NCBI RefSeq assembly: GCF_038443705.2
Contig: NZ_CP151767.2
Span: 3,587,501-3,651,500, forward strand
Source of the DNA: Yoonia sp. SS1-5
Lineage (GTDB): Bacteria; Pseudomonadota; Alphaproteobacteria; Rhodobacterales; Rhodobacteraceae
Direction: 5' to 3'
DNA length: 64,000 nucleotides
Under the pieces are notes generated by a model, which ran no database searches, was not told where the DNA came from, and saw only the letters and a program-made list of their open reading frames with translations. This document shows positions 25,893 to 36,125 of the stretch, one piece after another; the stretch's first letter is position 1; each line of letters begins with the position of its first letter. The position numbers and the translations under genes are program-made.

Positions 25893-26753
25893 ATGAATCA
25901 TAAACCGGCCAAACTCGCGGCTGGGTTGTATTTTGTGGCGACCCCGATTGGTGCCGCACGGGATATTACCCTGCGTGGCCTCGATGTTCTGGCCAGCGCC
26001 GACATTATCGCAGCCGAAGATACCAGGACCGCCCGAAAACTGATGGAAATTCATGGTGTTGGGCTGGACGGGCGTAAGGTCGTGGCGTTTCATGACCACA
26101 GCGGAGACGGCCCGGTCAACGGGCTGGTCCAACAGATGTTGCAAGGCAGATCGGTCGCCTATGTGTCCGAGGCCGGAACGCCACTTGTGGCTGATCCGGG
26201 CTATGAATTGGGCCGCGCGGCGATCGCGGCTGCTGTGCAGGTCTACACCGCACCCGGTGCCTCTGCCGTTCTGGCGGCTCTGACAGTCTCTGGCCTGCCG
26301 ACAGATCGTTTTGCGTTTATCGGCTTTCTGCCCGCAGCCAAAAAGCAGCGCGAGACCGAGATTGCCGGGTTGCGCGACATACCGATGACATTGGTGTTTT
26401 ACGAAAGCCCCAAGCGTCTTCACCAATTGTTAGCCGATTTGCGGTCAGTCTTGGGGGACGCGCGGCAGGCGGTTGTCTGTCGTGAACTGACCAAGAAATT
26501 CGAAGAGGTGACACGGGGCACCCTGCAAGAGGTTTGCGATGCTTTTGCAGCGCGCACGGTCAAAGGCGAAATTGTTGTGCTTGTCGGACGCGCAGGCGCC
26601 CGCGACGTGGCGGATACCGACGTCGAGACAGCCTTGAAGGAGGCGATGAAAACCATGCGGGTGAAAGATGCGGCAACCGCTGTTGCCGGTGCGCTGGGCC
26701 TGCCGCGCCGACAGGTTTATCAGATGGCACTGAAATTAGGGGATACCCCATGA
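25893..26753 (+). CDS. rsmI: 16S rRNA (cytidine(1402)-2'-O)-methyltransferase
   Basis: 286 residues, SAM-dependent tetrapyrrole-methylase fold. The diagnostic motifs are YFVATPIGAARDITLR (about 14-29), AAEDTRTARKLM, YVSEAGTPLVADPG and APGASAVLAALTVSGLPTDRF. It methylates C1402 of 16S rRNA in the decoding site. It is divergent from the LppC-like gene with a 106-base promoter gap and overlaps yraN by ATGA, a very common rsmI-yraN arrangement. Confidence 0.95.
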   Translation: MNHKPAKLAAGLYFVATPIGAARDITLRGLDVLASADIIAAEDTRTARKLMEIHGVGLDGRKVVAFHDHSGDGPVNGLVQQMLQGRSVAYVSEAGTPLVADPGYELGRAAIAAAVQVYTAPGASAVLAALTVSGLPTDRFAFIGFLPAAKKQRETEIAGLRDIPMTLVFYESPKRLHQLLADLRSVLGDARQAVVCRELTKKFEEVTRGTLQEVCDAFAARTVKGEIVVLVGRAGARDVADTDVETALKEAMKTMRVKDAATAVAGALGLPRRQVYQMALKLGDTP

Positions 26754-27106
26754 CCGGATCGGTGGGCTATCACGCAGGGCTGCGGGCAGAGGATATTGTC
26801 GTTCGTCATTACCGCGCCGCTGGGGCAAGCGTTGCGGCGACGCGCTGGCGTGGGGCGGCTGGTGAAATTGATCTTGTCATGCAGGCAAATGACGTGACGA
26901 TTTTCGTCGAGGTGAAGAAAAGCCGCAGCTTCGCCCAGGCGGCGCATCGCTTGGGCCCACGGCAGATCGCACGCATTTGCGCCGCTGGGGCAGAGTTTCT
27001 TGCCGGGCAACCGCTGGGCCAATTGACTGAAACGCGCTTTGATCTGGCGCTTGTGGATGGCCAAGGTGCCGTCAAAGTGATCGAAAACGCCTTCATGGCG
27101 GCCTGA
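26750..27106 (+). CDS. YraN/UPF0102 family endonuclease-like protein
   Basis: 118 residues. The archaeal-Holliday-resolvase-like core is visible as GAAGEIDLVMQANDVTIFVEVKKSRS (about 34-59), with the E-D-E-K acidic pattern, then HRLGPRQIARICAAGAEFLA. The family is widespread and of unsettled function, probably nucleic-acid related. It starts inside the rsmI stop codon and is followed by gshB after 68 bases. Confidence 0.9.
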   Translation: MTGSVGYHAGLRAEDIVVRHYRAAGASVAATRWRGAAGEIDLVMQANDVTIFVEVKKSRSFAQAAHRLGPRQIARICAAGAEFLAGQPLGQLTETRFDLALVDGQGAVKVIENAFMAA

Positions 27107-27174
27107 TCCCCCCATTGCGTCCGGCCCGGCCCTGCGCCATGTATCCCCCACAAATGACGCTGATGAGGTAGGCC

Positions 27175-28119
27175 ATGGCATTGAAAGTTGCGTTCCAGAT
27201 GGACCCGATTGGTCCGATTGATATTGCAGCCGACAGCACGTTTCGGATCGCCGAGGAAGCCCAGGCGCGGGGCCATGAGCTGTTTTATTACACGCCTGAC
27301 AAGCTGGCCTATGATCAGGGTAAGGTCACGGCCCGGGGCTGGCCGCTGACGGTGCAGCGGATCAAGGGCGATCACTTCCGGCTGGGCGAGGAAACGGTCG
27401 CAAATCTTGCGGATTTCGATGTAGTTTGGCTACGTCAGGACCCGCCATTTGACATGGGCTATATCACGACCACGCATATTCTGGACATGGTGCATCCGGA
27501 CACACTGGTGGTGAATGACCCGTTCTGGGTGCGCAACTATCCCGAAAAGCTGCTGGTGCTGGATTTCCCCGATCTGACGCCGCCAACTATGATTGCGCGC
27601 GACCTGGACACCTTGAAAGAGTTTCGCGCGAAACATGGTGATGTGATCCTCAAGCCGCTTTACGGCAACGGCGGTGCGGGTGTCTTCAAGCTGCGGCAGG
27701 AAGACAGCAACCTGGCCTCGCTGCACGAGCTTTTTGCAGGTATCAATCGCGAACCATTGATCATGCAGAAGTTTCTGCCCGATGTCAGTAAGGGCGACAA
27801 ACGCGTCATCCTTGTCGATGGCGAACCGGTCGGCGCCATCAATCGCATTCCGGCAGCGGGTGAAACCCGGTCGAACATGCATGTGGGTGGGCGCCCTGAG
27901 AAGGTTGCGCTGACCGCCCGCGACAAAGAGATTTGCGCCCGGATCGGCCCGCTACTGCGCGAAAAGGGTCAGGTGTTTGTCGGGATTGACGTGATCGGCG
28001 ACTGGCTGACGGAAATCAACGTGACGTCGCCCACCGGCATTCAAGAGTTGGAGCGGTTCGACGGCACCAATGTTGCCGAAAAAATCTGGCAGGCAATCGA
28101 GGCACGGCGCGCCGTCTGA
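27175..28119 (+). CDS. gshB: Glutathione synthetase
   Basis: 314 residues, the usual length. The N-terminal [20 protein letters not shown], the [13 protein letters not shown] block, the ATP-grasp stretch [18 protein letters not shown] (about 149-166) and [22 protein letters not shown] at the end are typical. It adds glycine to gamma-glutamylcysteine with ATP in the cytoplasm. GAGGTAG precedes ATG 27175. It converges on comM with a 22-base gap. Confidence 0.96.
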   Translation: MALKVAFQMDPIGPIDIAADSTFRIAEEAQARGHELFYYTPDKLAYDQGKVTARGWPLTVQRIKGDHFRLGEETVANLADFDVVWLRQDPPFDMGYITTTHILDMVHPDTLVVNDPFWVRNYPEKLLVLDFPDLTPPTMIARDLDTLKEFRAKHGDVILKPLYGNGGAGVFKLRQEDSNLASLHELFAGINREPLIMQKFLPDVSKGDKRVILVDGEPVGAINRIPAAGETRSNMHVGGRPEKVALTARDKEICARIGPLLREKGQVFVGIDVIGDWLTEINVTSPTGIQELERFDGTNVAEKIWQAIEARRAV

Positions 28120-28141
28120 CGATGGATGCGCGTGCCGGCGC

Positions 28142-29656
28142 TCAAACGTCCTTGGCGGTTGCAAGGCGAAAGCTGACCGCTTCTGCCACATGCGGTTTGC
28201 GCACGTCACCCGACCCGTCCAGATCAGCGATGGTACGCGCGACCCGCAGAACGCGATGATAGCCCCGTGCCGATAGGCCGAACCGCTCTGCCACCTTCAG
28301 CAGCAATGCGCGCCCATCGGCGTCGGGCGTTGCGATTTCATCCAGCAAGTGACCCTCGGCATCCGCGTTGACGTGGAAATTGGGGTGGTCCTTGAAACGG
28401 GCGCTTTGCCGCGATCTGGCTGTCGCGACGCGTGCCGCAACATCCGCAGAGCTTTCGGCCGCATCCGGCAGATCAAGATCGGTGAAAGCGACGGGCGGGA
28501 CTTCTACACGCAGATCGAACCTGTCCATCAATGGGCCGGAAATGCGGCCCAGATAATCCTCACCACAAATCGGGGCCCGGGCGCAGGCACGGGCAGGGTC
28601 TGCCAGATAGCCGCATTTGCAGGGGTTTGCCGCCGCAACCAGCATGAATTTGCACGGATAGCGCACATGCGCATTGGCCCGGGCGACGATGACCTCGCCG
28701 GTTTCGATGGGTTGCCGCAAGGTTTCCAGAACCGTCCGCGCAAATTCAGGGAACTCGTCCATGAAAAGAACGCCGTTATGCGCAAGACTGATTTCGCCAG
28801 GTTTCGCGTTACGCCCGCCGCCGACGATTGCGGCCATTGATGCGGTGTGGTGCGGTTCGCGAAAGGGCCGTTCGCGATTGATCCCCCCTTCGTCCAGCAG
28901 CCCGGAAAGCGAATGGATCATGGATGTCTCAAGCGCTTCGGCGGCGGTCAATTGCGGCAAGATACCGGGCAGGCGGGCCGCAAGCATGGATTTGCCAGAG
29001 CCGGGTGAGCCAATCAGCATCAGATGGTGACGGCCAGCCGCGGCAATTTCCAATGCCCGTTTGGCCCGTTCCTGTCCCTTGACCTCGGACAGATCGCGCA
29101 TGCGCGTTTTGCGGTGAACCTCGCCGGGCTGCGACGCCGGCAAGATGGATTGGCCGGTAAAGTGCCGAACTGCATCGGCAAGGCTTGCGGGCGCAATCAC
29201 CTTGGCGGCACCAACCCAGGCGGCTTCTGCCCCACATGCATCGGGGCACAAAAGCGTGCGATCCTCGCCCGCTGCGGCCATGGCGGCAGGCAGGGCGCCG
29301 ACGACGGGGACCAGCGTGCCATCAAGTGACAATTCGCCAAGTGCCACGGTTCTGGCCGCGTCTTCCTGGGGGATGATGTCCAGTGCCGCCAGCAAGGCCA
29401 GCGCGATGGGCAAGTCGAAATGTGATCCTTCCTTGGGCATGTCGGCGGGCGACATGTTTATTGTGATCCGCTTGGATGGCAGCGCAATTGCCATGGCTGT
29501 CAGCGCGGCGCGCACGCGTTCTTTCGCCTCTGACACCGCCTTGTCCGGCAGGCCGACGACCGAAAAAGCCGGAATGCCGGGCGATACCGCGCATTGGACT
29601 TCAACCAACCGCGCCTCGATACCCTCGAATGCGACTGTGTATGCGAGTGCGACCAT
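28142..29656 (-). CDS. comM: YifB/ComM-family Mg-chelatase-like AAA ATPase
   Basis: 504 residues. An N-terminal Lon-substrate-like domain (GIEARLVEVQCAVSPGIPAFSVVGLPD) precedes the AAA core with Walker A GSPGSGKS (about 217-224), the sensor region NGVLFMDEFPEF, and a cysteine cluster (NPCKCGYLADPARACARAPICGEDY, split here as CKCGYL and CARAPIC) that probably binds zinc. In Vibrio, ComM is a hexameric helicase promoting branch migration during natural transformation; most bacteria carry the gene. Confidence 0.92.
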   Translation of the reverse strand: MVALAYTVAFEGIEARLVEVQCAVSPGIPAFSVVGLPDKAVSEAKERVRAALTAMAIALPSKRITINMSPADMPKEGSHFDLPIALALLAALDIIPQEDAARTVALGELSLDGTLVPVVGALPAAMAAAGEDRTLLCPDACGAEAAWVGAAKVIAPASLADAVRHFTGQSILPASQPGEVHRKTRMRDLSEVKGQERAKRALEIAAAGRHHLMLIGSPGSGKSMLAARLPGILPQLTAAEALETSMIHSLSGLLDEGGINRERPFREPHHTASMAAIVGGGRNAKPGEISLAHNGVLFMDEFPEFARTVLETLRQPIETGEVIVARANAHVRYPCKFMLVAAANPCKCGYLADPARACARAPICGEDYLGRISGPLMDRFDLRVEVPPVAFTDLDLPDAAESSADVAARVATARSRQSARFKDHPNFHVNADAEGHLLDEIATPDADGRALLLKVAERFGLSARGYHRVLRVARTIADLDGSGDVRKPHVAEAVSFRLATAKDV

Positions 29657-29708
29657 CCCGTTATCCCCGTTCTTGGTTAACGGCTAACGGGGGGTGGTTT
29701 AAGATTGG

Positions 29709-30398
29709 TTAACCCGCGTCCGATGGCCATGGCCGTTTGGACAGGTCCATAGGATAGGGCCACGGTGTGTGCCGTTCTTCCATCGCGTCCCGTCGCCATT
29801 TCAGAAATGCAGGATCAGACAGATGCGCCGATACATAGTCTTTTGCCTGGCTGCCGACCGGCAGATCATAGGCCGTAATCCGCATTGCGACGGGCGCATA
29901 AAAGACGTCCGCCAGACTGTATTCGCCAAACAGCCACGGACCATCCTGCCCATGCCGTTCGCGGGCCAATGCCCACAAGGTCTCGATCCGTTCCAGATCA
30001 TCCAGCACCCCGCCGGATGGTGCAAACCCTTCCCATATATGGGCCAGAAACATCGGGCATTCGCCGCGTAGATTTCCAAAACCACCATGCATTTCGGCGG
30101 TGATCGACCGGGCCAGGGCGCGCGCTGCCGGATCGCTTGGGTATAGTGCGACCTCGGGGTGCCGTTCGACCAGTGTTTCGGCAATGGCCAGGCTGTCGGT
30201 CAGAACATATCCTTCCGGGGTTTGCGCCGCGGGTACGGTTTTGGCCGGTTTCAAATGCGCAAGTTCGTCGCGATATGTGCCGGCATAAAGCCCCACAAGA
30301 TGCGCATCATAAGGCAGGTTGAATTTCTCGAACATAAGCCAGCCGCGCAATGACCAGCTGCTGAATGTCCGGTCGCCGATATAGAGTTGATAAGTCAT
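29709..30398 (-). CDS. Glutathione S-transferase family protein
   Basis: 229 residues. The N-terminal thioredoxin-like half starts YQLYIGDRTFSSWSLRGWLM, with the Ser-rich active-site loop, and has TVPAAQTPEGYVLTDSLAIAETL with the cis-Pro and Asp-Ser glutathione contacts. The helical C-terminal half includes GPWLFGEYSLADVFYAPVA. The zeta-like or YfcF-like subgroup is plausible. The substrate is unknown. It stands alone between the phosphatase and comM with no strong ribosome site before ATG 30398. Confidence 0.87.
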   Translation of the reverse strand: MTYQLYIGDRTFSSWSLRGWLMFEKFNLPYDAHLVGLYAGTYRDELAHLKPAKTVPAAQTPEGYVLTDSLAIAETLVERHPEVALYPSDPAARALARSITAEMHGGFGNLRGECPMFLAHIWEGFAPSGGVLDDLERIETLWALARERHGQDGPWLFGEYSLADVFYAPVAMRITAYDLPVGSQAKDYVSAHLSDPAFLKWRRDAMEERHTPWPYPMDLSKRPWPSDAG

Positions 30399-30456
30399 GG
30401 TCTTTCTTTAGTCGGCCATTCAAACCGGCGCCAACGACAAAAAATGAAATCAGATA

Positions 30457-31026
30457 TCAAGGGACGTGATTGATCCGGCCAACACGCCATTGCCCGTCGA
30501 TAAAGGCGATATCGGAAACAGAGAGATTATCAATTTTGTGTCCAAATGCCTCATAAGCCGTCATGCCCGCCGCGCGTTGGATTTGCGATAGAATCGTGCC
30601 GAAATGGGCGACGACGATCAGATCGTCAAAGCCGCGTGTCAGATAGCCGTCAATGGCGTTGCCAACCCGGTCGCAAAGGGTGTTCCAGCTTTCGCCATTT
30701 GGCGGGGCAATGTCACCGGGGGTCTCCCAAAAGGCCCGGATATGCTGTGGGTTTTCTTTTTCCACATCCGCAAAATGGCGCATATCCCAGTCGCCGAAAT
30801 TCATCTCACGCAATGCCGGATCGTGATCCAGACGGCTTTGCGCCCCAAGGTCATCTGCGGTTGCAACCGCCCGCGATAGATCCGACGAAACCACAGGTGC
30901 GGCGGGCAAATAGGCGCGCAAGCGTCGCACCGCGTCCTGGTCAGACAGATCTGCGGGGATGTCAGCCCAACCAACCATCGTTTTGGCGTGGGTCGGCCCG
31001 TGCCGCACCATCCAGAGCCGGGTCAA
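30457..31026 (-). CDS. Histidine phosphatase family protein, possibly alpha-ribazole phosphatase
   Basis: 189 residues. The catalytic MVRHGPTHAK motif lies at 7-16, SSDLSRAVATADDL carries the second Arg, REMNFGDWD the acid, and VVAHFGTILSQIQ the second His. This is the phosphoglycerate-mutase-like acid phosphatase fold. Its ATG overlaps the cobU stop (31023-31026), which suggests a cobamide-related role (CobC, alpha-ribazole phosphatase), but this is inferred from the neighbour. Confidence 0.83.
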   Translation of the reverse strand: MTRLWMVRHGPTHAKTMVGWADIPADLSDQDAVRRLRAYLPAAPVVSSDLSRAVATADDLGAQSRLDHDPALREMNFGDWDMRHFADVEKENPQHIRAFWETPGDIAPPNGESWNTLCDRVGNAIDGYLTRGFDDLIVVAHFGTILSQIQRAAGMTAYEAFGHKIDNLSVSDIAFIDGQWRVGRINHVP

Positions 31027-31547
31027 GGCAGCGTTCCTTTCAGCGCCAGTGGCAGCCCCGCCATCACAGCCACCACCACGTCCATTTGTGCGGCCATGGC
31101 CTGGTTCAGTTGCCCCTGTTCATTGCGAAACCGGCGGGACAGCGCGTTGTCAGGGACAATGCCCTGACCGACCTCGTTCGAGACGACGACGACGGGGCAG
31201 GCGCAACGGGCGATGGCCGCCAGCAATTGTTTGCTCTCGTCCGCTATATCCCGATCATCCAGGATCAGATTTGTCAGCCACAAGGTTGCACAATCAAGCA
31301 GGACAACCTGTTCGCCACTTGCACCGTCCAGCGCGGCGCAGACATCAAACGGTGCCTCGATGGTTGTCCAGGCTGCTGATCGGCGGTCCTGATGGCGGGC
31401 GACTTTGTCGACCATTTCCGCATCAAACGCCTGCGCGGTGGCGATGTAGACCGGTTGGTCCGTCATCCGCAAAACAAGGTCTTCTGCGATCGCGGACTTG
31501 CCCGAGGATGCGCCGCCGAGGACCAGTGTTGAATGCGGCAGGGCCAT
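31023..31547 (-). CDS. cobU: Adenosylcobinamide kinase/guanylyltransferase
   Basis: 174 residues from ATG 31547; the frame runs to 31598, but the family starts directly before STLVLGGASSGKS (Walker A at 8-15). VYIATAQAFDAEMVDKVARHQDRR carries the GMP-accepting His (RHQ...R), and VLLDCATLWLTNLIL and VVSNEVGQGIVP are conserved in CobU/CobP. It activates adenosylcobinamide for joining to the lower ligand in cobalamin synthesis or salvage. No other cobalamin gene is in the window. Confidence 0.94.
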   Translation of the reverse strand: MALPHSTLVLGGASSGKSAIAEDLVLRMTDQPVYIATAQAFDAEMVDKVARHQDRRSAAWTTIEAPFDVCAALDGASGEQVVLLDCATLWLTNLILDDRDIADESKQLLAAIARCACPVVVVSNEVGQGIVPDNALSRRFRNEQGQLNQAMAAQMDVVVAVMAGLPLALKGTLP

Positions 31548-31641
31548 GAATGAAACTTTATTTGATCCAGTGCGTTTGCCCCTGCGTATCAAGCACAATC
31601 AAAAAAGTTAATGCATCGTCCGATATTAGGGAGAAATAAAC

Positions 31642-32520
31642 ATGGGTGTGACCGGTTTTTCTGACCAAACTCTGTCGCGGACAGCGATGCAAGCGGAACT
31701 GCTTGACGCCGAGACAGAGCTGGCGCTGGCCTATGCATGGCGCGACGACCGAGACGAAAAGGCGCTGCATCGCCTCATCACGGCCTATATGCGTCTGGCG
31801 ATTTCGATGGCATCAAAGTTCAAACGCTATGGTGCGCCCATGAACGACCTTATCCAGGAAGCATCTGTTGGCCTGATGAAGGCGGCGGACAAATTCGACC
31901 CCGATCGCGGCGTGCGTTTTTCGACCTATGCCGTGTGGTGGATCAAGGCATCCATTCAAGATTACGTCATGCGGAATTGGTCGATGGTCCGGACCGGTTC
32001 GACCTCATCCCAGAAATCCCTGTTTTTTAATATGCGCCGCGTGCAAGCCAGGCTAGAGCGCGAGGCCGCCGCCGAAGGTCGCACGCTTGACCGTCATGAC
32101 ATGCGCGAACTGATCGCGATAGAGGTCGGTGTTCCGCTGCATGATGTGGAAATGATGGAAGGGCGCCTCTCGGGCTCTGATTTTTCGCTGAATGCGACCC
32201 AATCCGTTGATGATGAAGGGCGCGAATGGATTGACGCGCTTGAAGATGACGGCCCGCAGGCCGAAGAAATGGTTGCCAACAACCATGACAATGCCACCTT
32301 GCGGCAATGGCTTGTGACCGCGCTGTCGGATCTGAATGACCGTGAACAGTTTATCGTCCGTGAACGGAAACTGCGCGATGACCCGCGGACATTGGAAAGC
32401 CTCGGGACAGAGCTTGGCCTGTCCAAAGAGCGGGTCCGCCAGCTAGAGGCAGCCGCATTCGGAAAGATGCGCAAGAGCCTCGAGACCCAAAACAGTGAGG
32501 TCCGTGCGTTTTTTGCATGA
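31642..32520 (+). CDS. rpoH: RpoHII-type alternative sigma factor (sigma-32 family)
   Basis: 292 residues. Region 2 reads RLAISMASKFKRYG and DLIQEASVGLMKAADKFDPDRGVRFSTYAVWWIKASIQDYVMRNWS (in pieces), the RpoH box is QKSLFFNMRR (about 123-132), and region 4 ends ESLGTELGLSKERVRQLEAAAF. The N-terminus (SDQTLSRTAM) and the box resemble the second RpoH of Rhodobacter, which responds to singlet oxygen and shares targets with the heat-shock sigma. GGGAGA precedes ATG 31642. It is divergent from cobU. Confidence 0.93.
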   Translation: MGVTGFSDQTLSRTAMQAELLDAETELALAYAWRDDRDEKALHRLITAYMRLAISMASKFKRYGAPMNDLIQEASVGLMKAADKFDPDRGVRFSTYAVWWIKASIQDYVMRNWSMVRTGSTSSQKSLFFNMRRVQARLEREAAAEGRTLDRHDMRELIAIEVGVPLHDVEMMEGRLSGSDFSLNATQSVDDEGREWIDALEDDGPQAEEMVANNHDNATLRQWLVTALSDLNDREQFIVRERKLRDDPRTLESLGTELGLSKERVRQLEAAAFGKMRKSLETQNSEVRAFFA

Positions 32521-32588
32521 GACCATGTGATTGTGTTTCCGGTGTCATCTGACCTAGTGTCTGCCTGAGACGACACCGGGGACCATCA

Positions 32589-33782
32589 ATGCTGGCAGAC
32601 AAGCGTATCTTATTGATTGTTGGTGGCGGCATTGCCGCGTTCAAATCGCTCGATCTGGTGCGCAGGTTGCGCGAGCGAGGGGCGAATGTGACGCCCGTGC
32701 TGACCAAGGCGGGCGCTGAATTTGTCACCCCCCTCAGCCTCTCCGCCCTTTGCGCCGCAAAGGTCTATCAGGATTTGTTCGACCTCACCGATGAGGCCGA
32801 GATGGGCCATATCGAATTGTCCCGCGCCGCTGATCTGGTTGTTGTCGCCCCGGCGACTGCTGACCTGATGGCCAAGATGGCGTCTGGTCTGGCCAATGAT
32901 CTTGCCACCACCCTCCTTCTGGCAACGGATAAGCGGGTGCTGATCGCGCCATCCATGAATGTGCGCATGTGGGATCACCCCGCCACGCAGCGCAATCTTG
33001 CGACTTTGGGTGGTGATGGTGTTCTCGTTGTAGGGCCCAATGAAGGCGATATGGCTTGTGGCGAATATGGACCGGGGCGAATGGCCGAGGTTCCAGAGAT
33101 TATTGAGGCGATTGGCGCTGCGTTCTCGGACGGCCCGCTGAAAGGCAAGCATATCATTGTCACATCCGGCCCGACGCACGAACCGATTGATCCAGTCCGC
33201 TATATTGCAAACCGGTCATCGGGTGCGCAGGGAACGGCAATCGCACGGTCACTGGCGGGCTTGGGCGCGGACGTGACCTTTGTAACCGGCCCGGCGGAGG
33301 TGGCACCACCTGCCGGTGTCAAGGTAGTCAAGGTCCAGACTGCGGATCAGATGCTGGCGGCGGTTCAGGCCGCGGGCGCCGCTGATGCAGCTGTCTTTGC
33401 GGCTGCCGTGGCCGATTGGCGCGTCGCCAATGCCGCCGATCAGAAGATCAAAAAGACAGGCGACGCCTTGCCGACCCTCACCTTTGCCGAAAACCCGGAT
33501 ATTCTGGCGACCGTATCGCAAATGAAGACAGGACGGCCCGTTTTGGTGGTTGGCTTTGCCGCCGAGACTGATGATGTCATCGCGCATGCAACTGCAAAAC
33601 GGCAGCGCAAGGGCTGTGACTGGATCGTCGCCAATGACGTGTCACCGGAAACAGGTATCATGGGCGGGTCTGAAAATGCCGTGACGATTATCACGGATAC
33701 CGGCGCAGACAGCTGGCCGCGCATGTCGAAAGATGCAGTTGCGCAGGCACTTGCCCGCCGCATCGCCGAGGCGATCACATGA
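32589..33782 (+). CDS. coaBC: Bifunctional phosphopantothenoylcysteine decarboxylase/phosphopantothenate-cysteine ligase
   Basis: 397 residues. The flavodoxin-like CoaC half has [16 protein letters not shown], the PSMNVRMW motif (about 119-126) and the catalytic Cys in [13 protein letters not shown]. The CoaB half starts at about 185 with [20 protein letters not shown] and continues [12 protein letters not shown], with Lys in IKKTG. It makes 4'-phosphopantetheine on the way to coenzyme A. An 8-base inverted repeat (32539-32546 and 32572-32579) lies just upstream. It overlaps dut by four bases. Confidence 0.96.
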   Translation: MLADKRILLIVGGGIAAFKSLDLVRRLRERGANVTPVLTKAGAEFVTPLSLSALCAAKVYQDLFDLTDEAEMGHIELSRAADLVVVAPATADLMAKMASGLANDLATTLLLATDKRVLIAPSMNVRMWDHPATQRNLATLGGDGVLVVGPNEGDMACGEYGPGRMAEVPEIIEAIGAAFSDGPLKGKHIIVTSGPTHEPIDPVRYIANRSSGAQGTAIARSLAGLGADVTFVTGPAEVAPPAGVKVVKVQTADQMLAAVQAAGAADAAVFAAAVADWRVANAADQKIKKTGDALPTLTFAENPDILATVSQMKTGRPVLVVGFAAETDDVIAHATAKRQRKGCDWIVANDVSPETGIMGGSENAVTIITDTGADSWPRMSKDAVAQALARRIAEAIT

Positions 33783-34234
33783 AACCTGCCATTCGGCTGC
33801 AATGGCTGGCCGATGCCGATACCAGCCTCGGTCTTCCCGCATACGAAACGGATGGCGCTGCAGGCGCCGATTTGCGGGCCAATCTGCCCGACAAGGCCCC
33901 GGTGACGCTGATGCCCGGTGATCGGTCACTGATCCCCACCGGTCTGCGCATGGCCATCCCGGCAGGGTATGAGGTGCAGGTCAGGCCCAGATCTGGCCTC
34001 GCACTGAAACACGGGCTGGCCCTGGTCAACGCGCCGGGGACAATCGACAGCGACTATCGCGGGCCGGTCGGGGTCATACTGATCAATCTGGGGGCCGATC
34101 CGTTCACCATTGCCCATGGTATGCGTATCGCACAAATGGTCGTGGCGCCGGTGCAGCAGGCCGTCTTTGTCGAGGCCGCGACATTGGATGAAACCGCGCG
34201 CGGCGCAGGCGGCTTTGGGTCCACCGGTTTATGA
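33779..34234 (+). CDS. dut: dUTP diphosphatase
   Basis: 151 residues with the trimeric dUTPase motifs in order: [34 protein letters not shown] (with the catalytic Asp and the base-stacking Tyr), MRIAQMV and the C-terminal flap GAGGFGSTG. It hydrolyses dUTP to dUMP and keeps uracil out of DNA. It is coupled to coaBC by ATGA, the widely conserved coaBC-dut order, and its stop overlaps the ThiF-like gene by four bases. Confidence 0.97.
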   Translation: MKPAIRLQWLADADTSLGLPAYETDGAAGADLRANLPDKAPVTLMPGDRSLIPTGLRMAIPAGYEVQVRPRSGLALKHGLALVNAPGTIDSDYRGPVGVILINLGADPFTIAHGMRIAQMVVAPVQQAVFVEAATLDETARGAGGFGSTGL

Positions 34235-35286
34235 TTATGGTTGGCGCTATGGCGGCCGCCCTATGGGGAATTGGGGTCGCGATGAAGGCGCCTTATCAGG
34301 CGCGCTGGACGATGCTGGCCATTTTGCTGATTGGCGTGACGATGGTTCACATTATTCTGCCCACCGGGCACGCATTGCGGATGGCGACCGGCGGCGACGC
34401 ACGCCTGTGGGGGATGATCGTCGCTTTTGGCTTTCTGGTCTGGGGGTATCGGCGTTTTCTGGCCGGATTGCGGGCCCGGGTCGCTGCAAATGAAGCGCCT
34501 GTTGCGCGATCTGAAACCTTCTCGGCGACAGAGTTGGATCGTTATGCGCGCCACATCATCCTGCGCGAGGTTGGGGGTGTCGGGCAAAAGGCGTTGAAGG
34601 ATGCGCGGGTTCTTGTTGTCGGGGCGGGCGGCCTTGGTGCACCCGCATTGCAATATCTTGCTGCTGCCGGTGTTGGTACGATCGGTGTGATTGATGATGA
34701 TCTGGTCGAGAATGCAAACTTGCAGCGGCAGGTGATCCATCGCGACGATAGTATTGGCATGCCCAAGGTGCATTCCGCTGCCGATGCGATGAAAGCCCAA
34801 AACCCCTTTGTAACCGTCCGGCCCTATCACCGGCGGCTGACCGCGGATATCGCGGCTGATCTCTTTGCCGAATATGACCTGATCCTGGACGGCACCGATA
34901 ATTTCGAGACCCGATATCTTGTCAATCAGACAGCATTTGCAAGTGAGACACCTTTGATCGCCGCCGCTCTGACCCAATGGGAGGGGCAGATCAGCACCTA
35001 CGCGCCGGCGCATGGCACCCCATGTTACGCCTGTGTCTTTCCCGACGCCCCCGATCCAAGCCTTGTGCCCAGCTGCGCCGAAGCAGGTGTGATCGGGCCG
35101 CTGCCCGGTGTAATCGGGTCGATGATGGCATTGGAGGCCATCAAGTGGATCACGGGCGCGGGCGAAGGCCTGGCAGGTCGGTTGCTGATTTATGACGCAC
35201 TTTATGCGCAGACCCGCATGATTTCCGTCAAAGCGCGTGCTGATTGCGCTGTCTGTGCGGGCAGGGGCTTGAACAGCGCAAGTTGA
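34231..35286 (+). CDS. ThiF/MoeB-type E1-like adenylyltransferase with an N-terminal membrane domain
   Basis: 351 residues. Residues 1-80 form about three membrane helices (2-18, 27-46, 60-75), then the E1 core starts [20 protein letters not shown]. The ATP loop is [12 protein letters not shown] (about 130-141), [13 protein letters not shown] and the Arg finger follow, and two zinc CxxC pairs appear as CYAC and CAVC. MoeB and ThiF adenylate the C-terminus of the sulfur carriers MoaD and ThiS; both are normally soluble at about 250 residues, so the membrane anchor is notable. It belongs to the coaBC-dut unit by overlap. Confidence 0.88.
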   Translation: MIMVGAMAAALWGIGVAMKAPYQARWTMLAILLIGVTMVHIILPTGHALRMATGGDARLWGMIVAFGFLVWGYRRFLAGLRARVAANEAPVARSETFSATELDRYARHIILREVGGVGQKALKDARVLVVGAGGLGAPALQYLAAAGVGTIGVIDDDLVENANLQRQVIHRDDSIGMPKVHSAADAMKAQNPFVTVRPYHRRLTADIAADLFAEYDLILDGTDNFETRYLVNQTAFASETPLIAAALTQWEGQISTYAPAHGTPCYACVFPDAPDPSLVPSCAEAGVIGPLPGVIGSMMALEAIKWITGAGEGLAGRLLIYDALYAQTRMISVKARADCAVCAGRGLNSAS

Positions 35287-35328
35287 GCTTCATACTGCAT
35301 TTTCGATTGTACAACTGGGGAGAGACAG

Positions 35329-36111
35329 ATGAAACTTCTGACAACATTGGCCGCATGCCTGATGGGAACGCTGGCTGCGGCGGACGGGCATCTGCCTGAT
35401 CTGGATGGCCGCGAAATCGTCGTGGTGACGGAAAATGCCTATCCACCGCTTCAGTTCATTGACGGAAACGGCGATGCGGTTGGCTGGGAATATGACGCGA
35501 TGGCCGAAATTGCCGCGCGGCTGAACGCCACAATCGTCTATGAGAATATCAGCTGGGATGCGATGATCCCGGCCGTCTCGGAAGGCCAGTTTGATCTGGG
35601 GATGACCGGCATTACCATCCGCGACGACCGCAAGGAAGTGGTTGATTTTTCGGATAAATACATGACGTCCGAGATGGTGATGATGGTGCGTGGCGATGAA
35701 GATCGGTTCACGGATGCCGCAAGCTTTGCTGCTGATGACGACCTGTTGATGGCCGCCCAACCCGGAACCACGCCGTTTTATGTGGGCGTCTACGACGTGC
35801 TGGACGGGGATGAGGCCAATCCCCGGATCGTGAAGATGGAAACCTTTGGCGCGACCGTGCAGGCCTTGCGCACTGGCGATGTTGATCTGGTGTTGACTGA
35901 TGGGACGGCTGGCAATGGCTATGTTGATGCCTCTGACGGTGGGCTCAAGATTATCGGCGAAAAGCTGGGGACCGAGGATTTTGGTTTCATCTTTCCCAAA
36001 GGCTCTGATCTGGTGGCGCCGATCAACGCTGCCATCGCCGATATGGACGCAGATGGCACGATAGATGCGCTGAACACCAAGTGGTTTCTTGAATACAAGC
36101 TGGGTGAATAA
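35329..36111 (+). CDS. Polar amino-acid ABC transporter substrate-binding protein (family 3)
   Basis: 260 residues with a signal peptide ([20 protein letters not shown], cleavage near 18). The binding-lobe pattern [56 protein letters not shown] is the standard family 3 signature. GGGGAGAG precedes the ATG. A 21-base palindrome follows the stop, then the permease gene. The ligand cannot be told from sequence; acidic or polar amino acids are typical. Confidence 0.92.
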   Translation: MKLLTTLAACLMGTLAAADGHLPDLDGREIVVVTENAYPPLQFIDGNGDAVGWEYDAMAEIAARLNATIVYENISWDAMIPAVSEGQFDLGMTGITIRDDRKEVVDFSDKYMTSEMVMMVRGDEDRFTDAASFAADDDLLMAAQPGTTPFYVGVYDVLDGDEANPRIVKMETFGATVQALRTGDVDLVLTDGTAGNGYVDASDGGLKIIGEKLGTEDFGFIFPKGSDLVAPINAAIADMDADGTIDALNTKWFLEYKLGE

Positions 36112-36125
36112 GCGTTGATGTGGAG

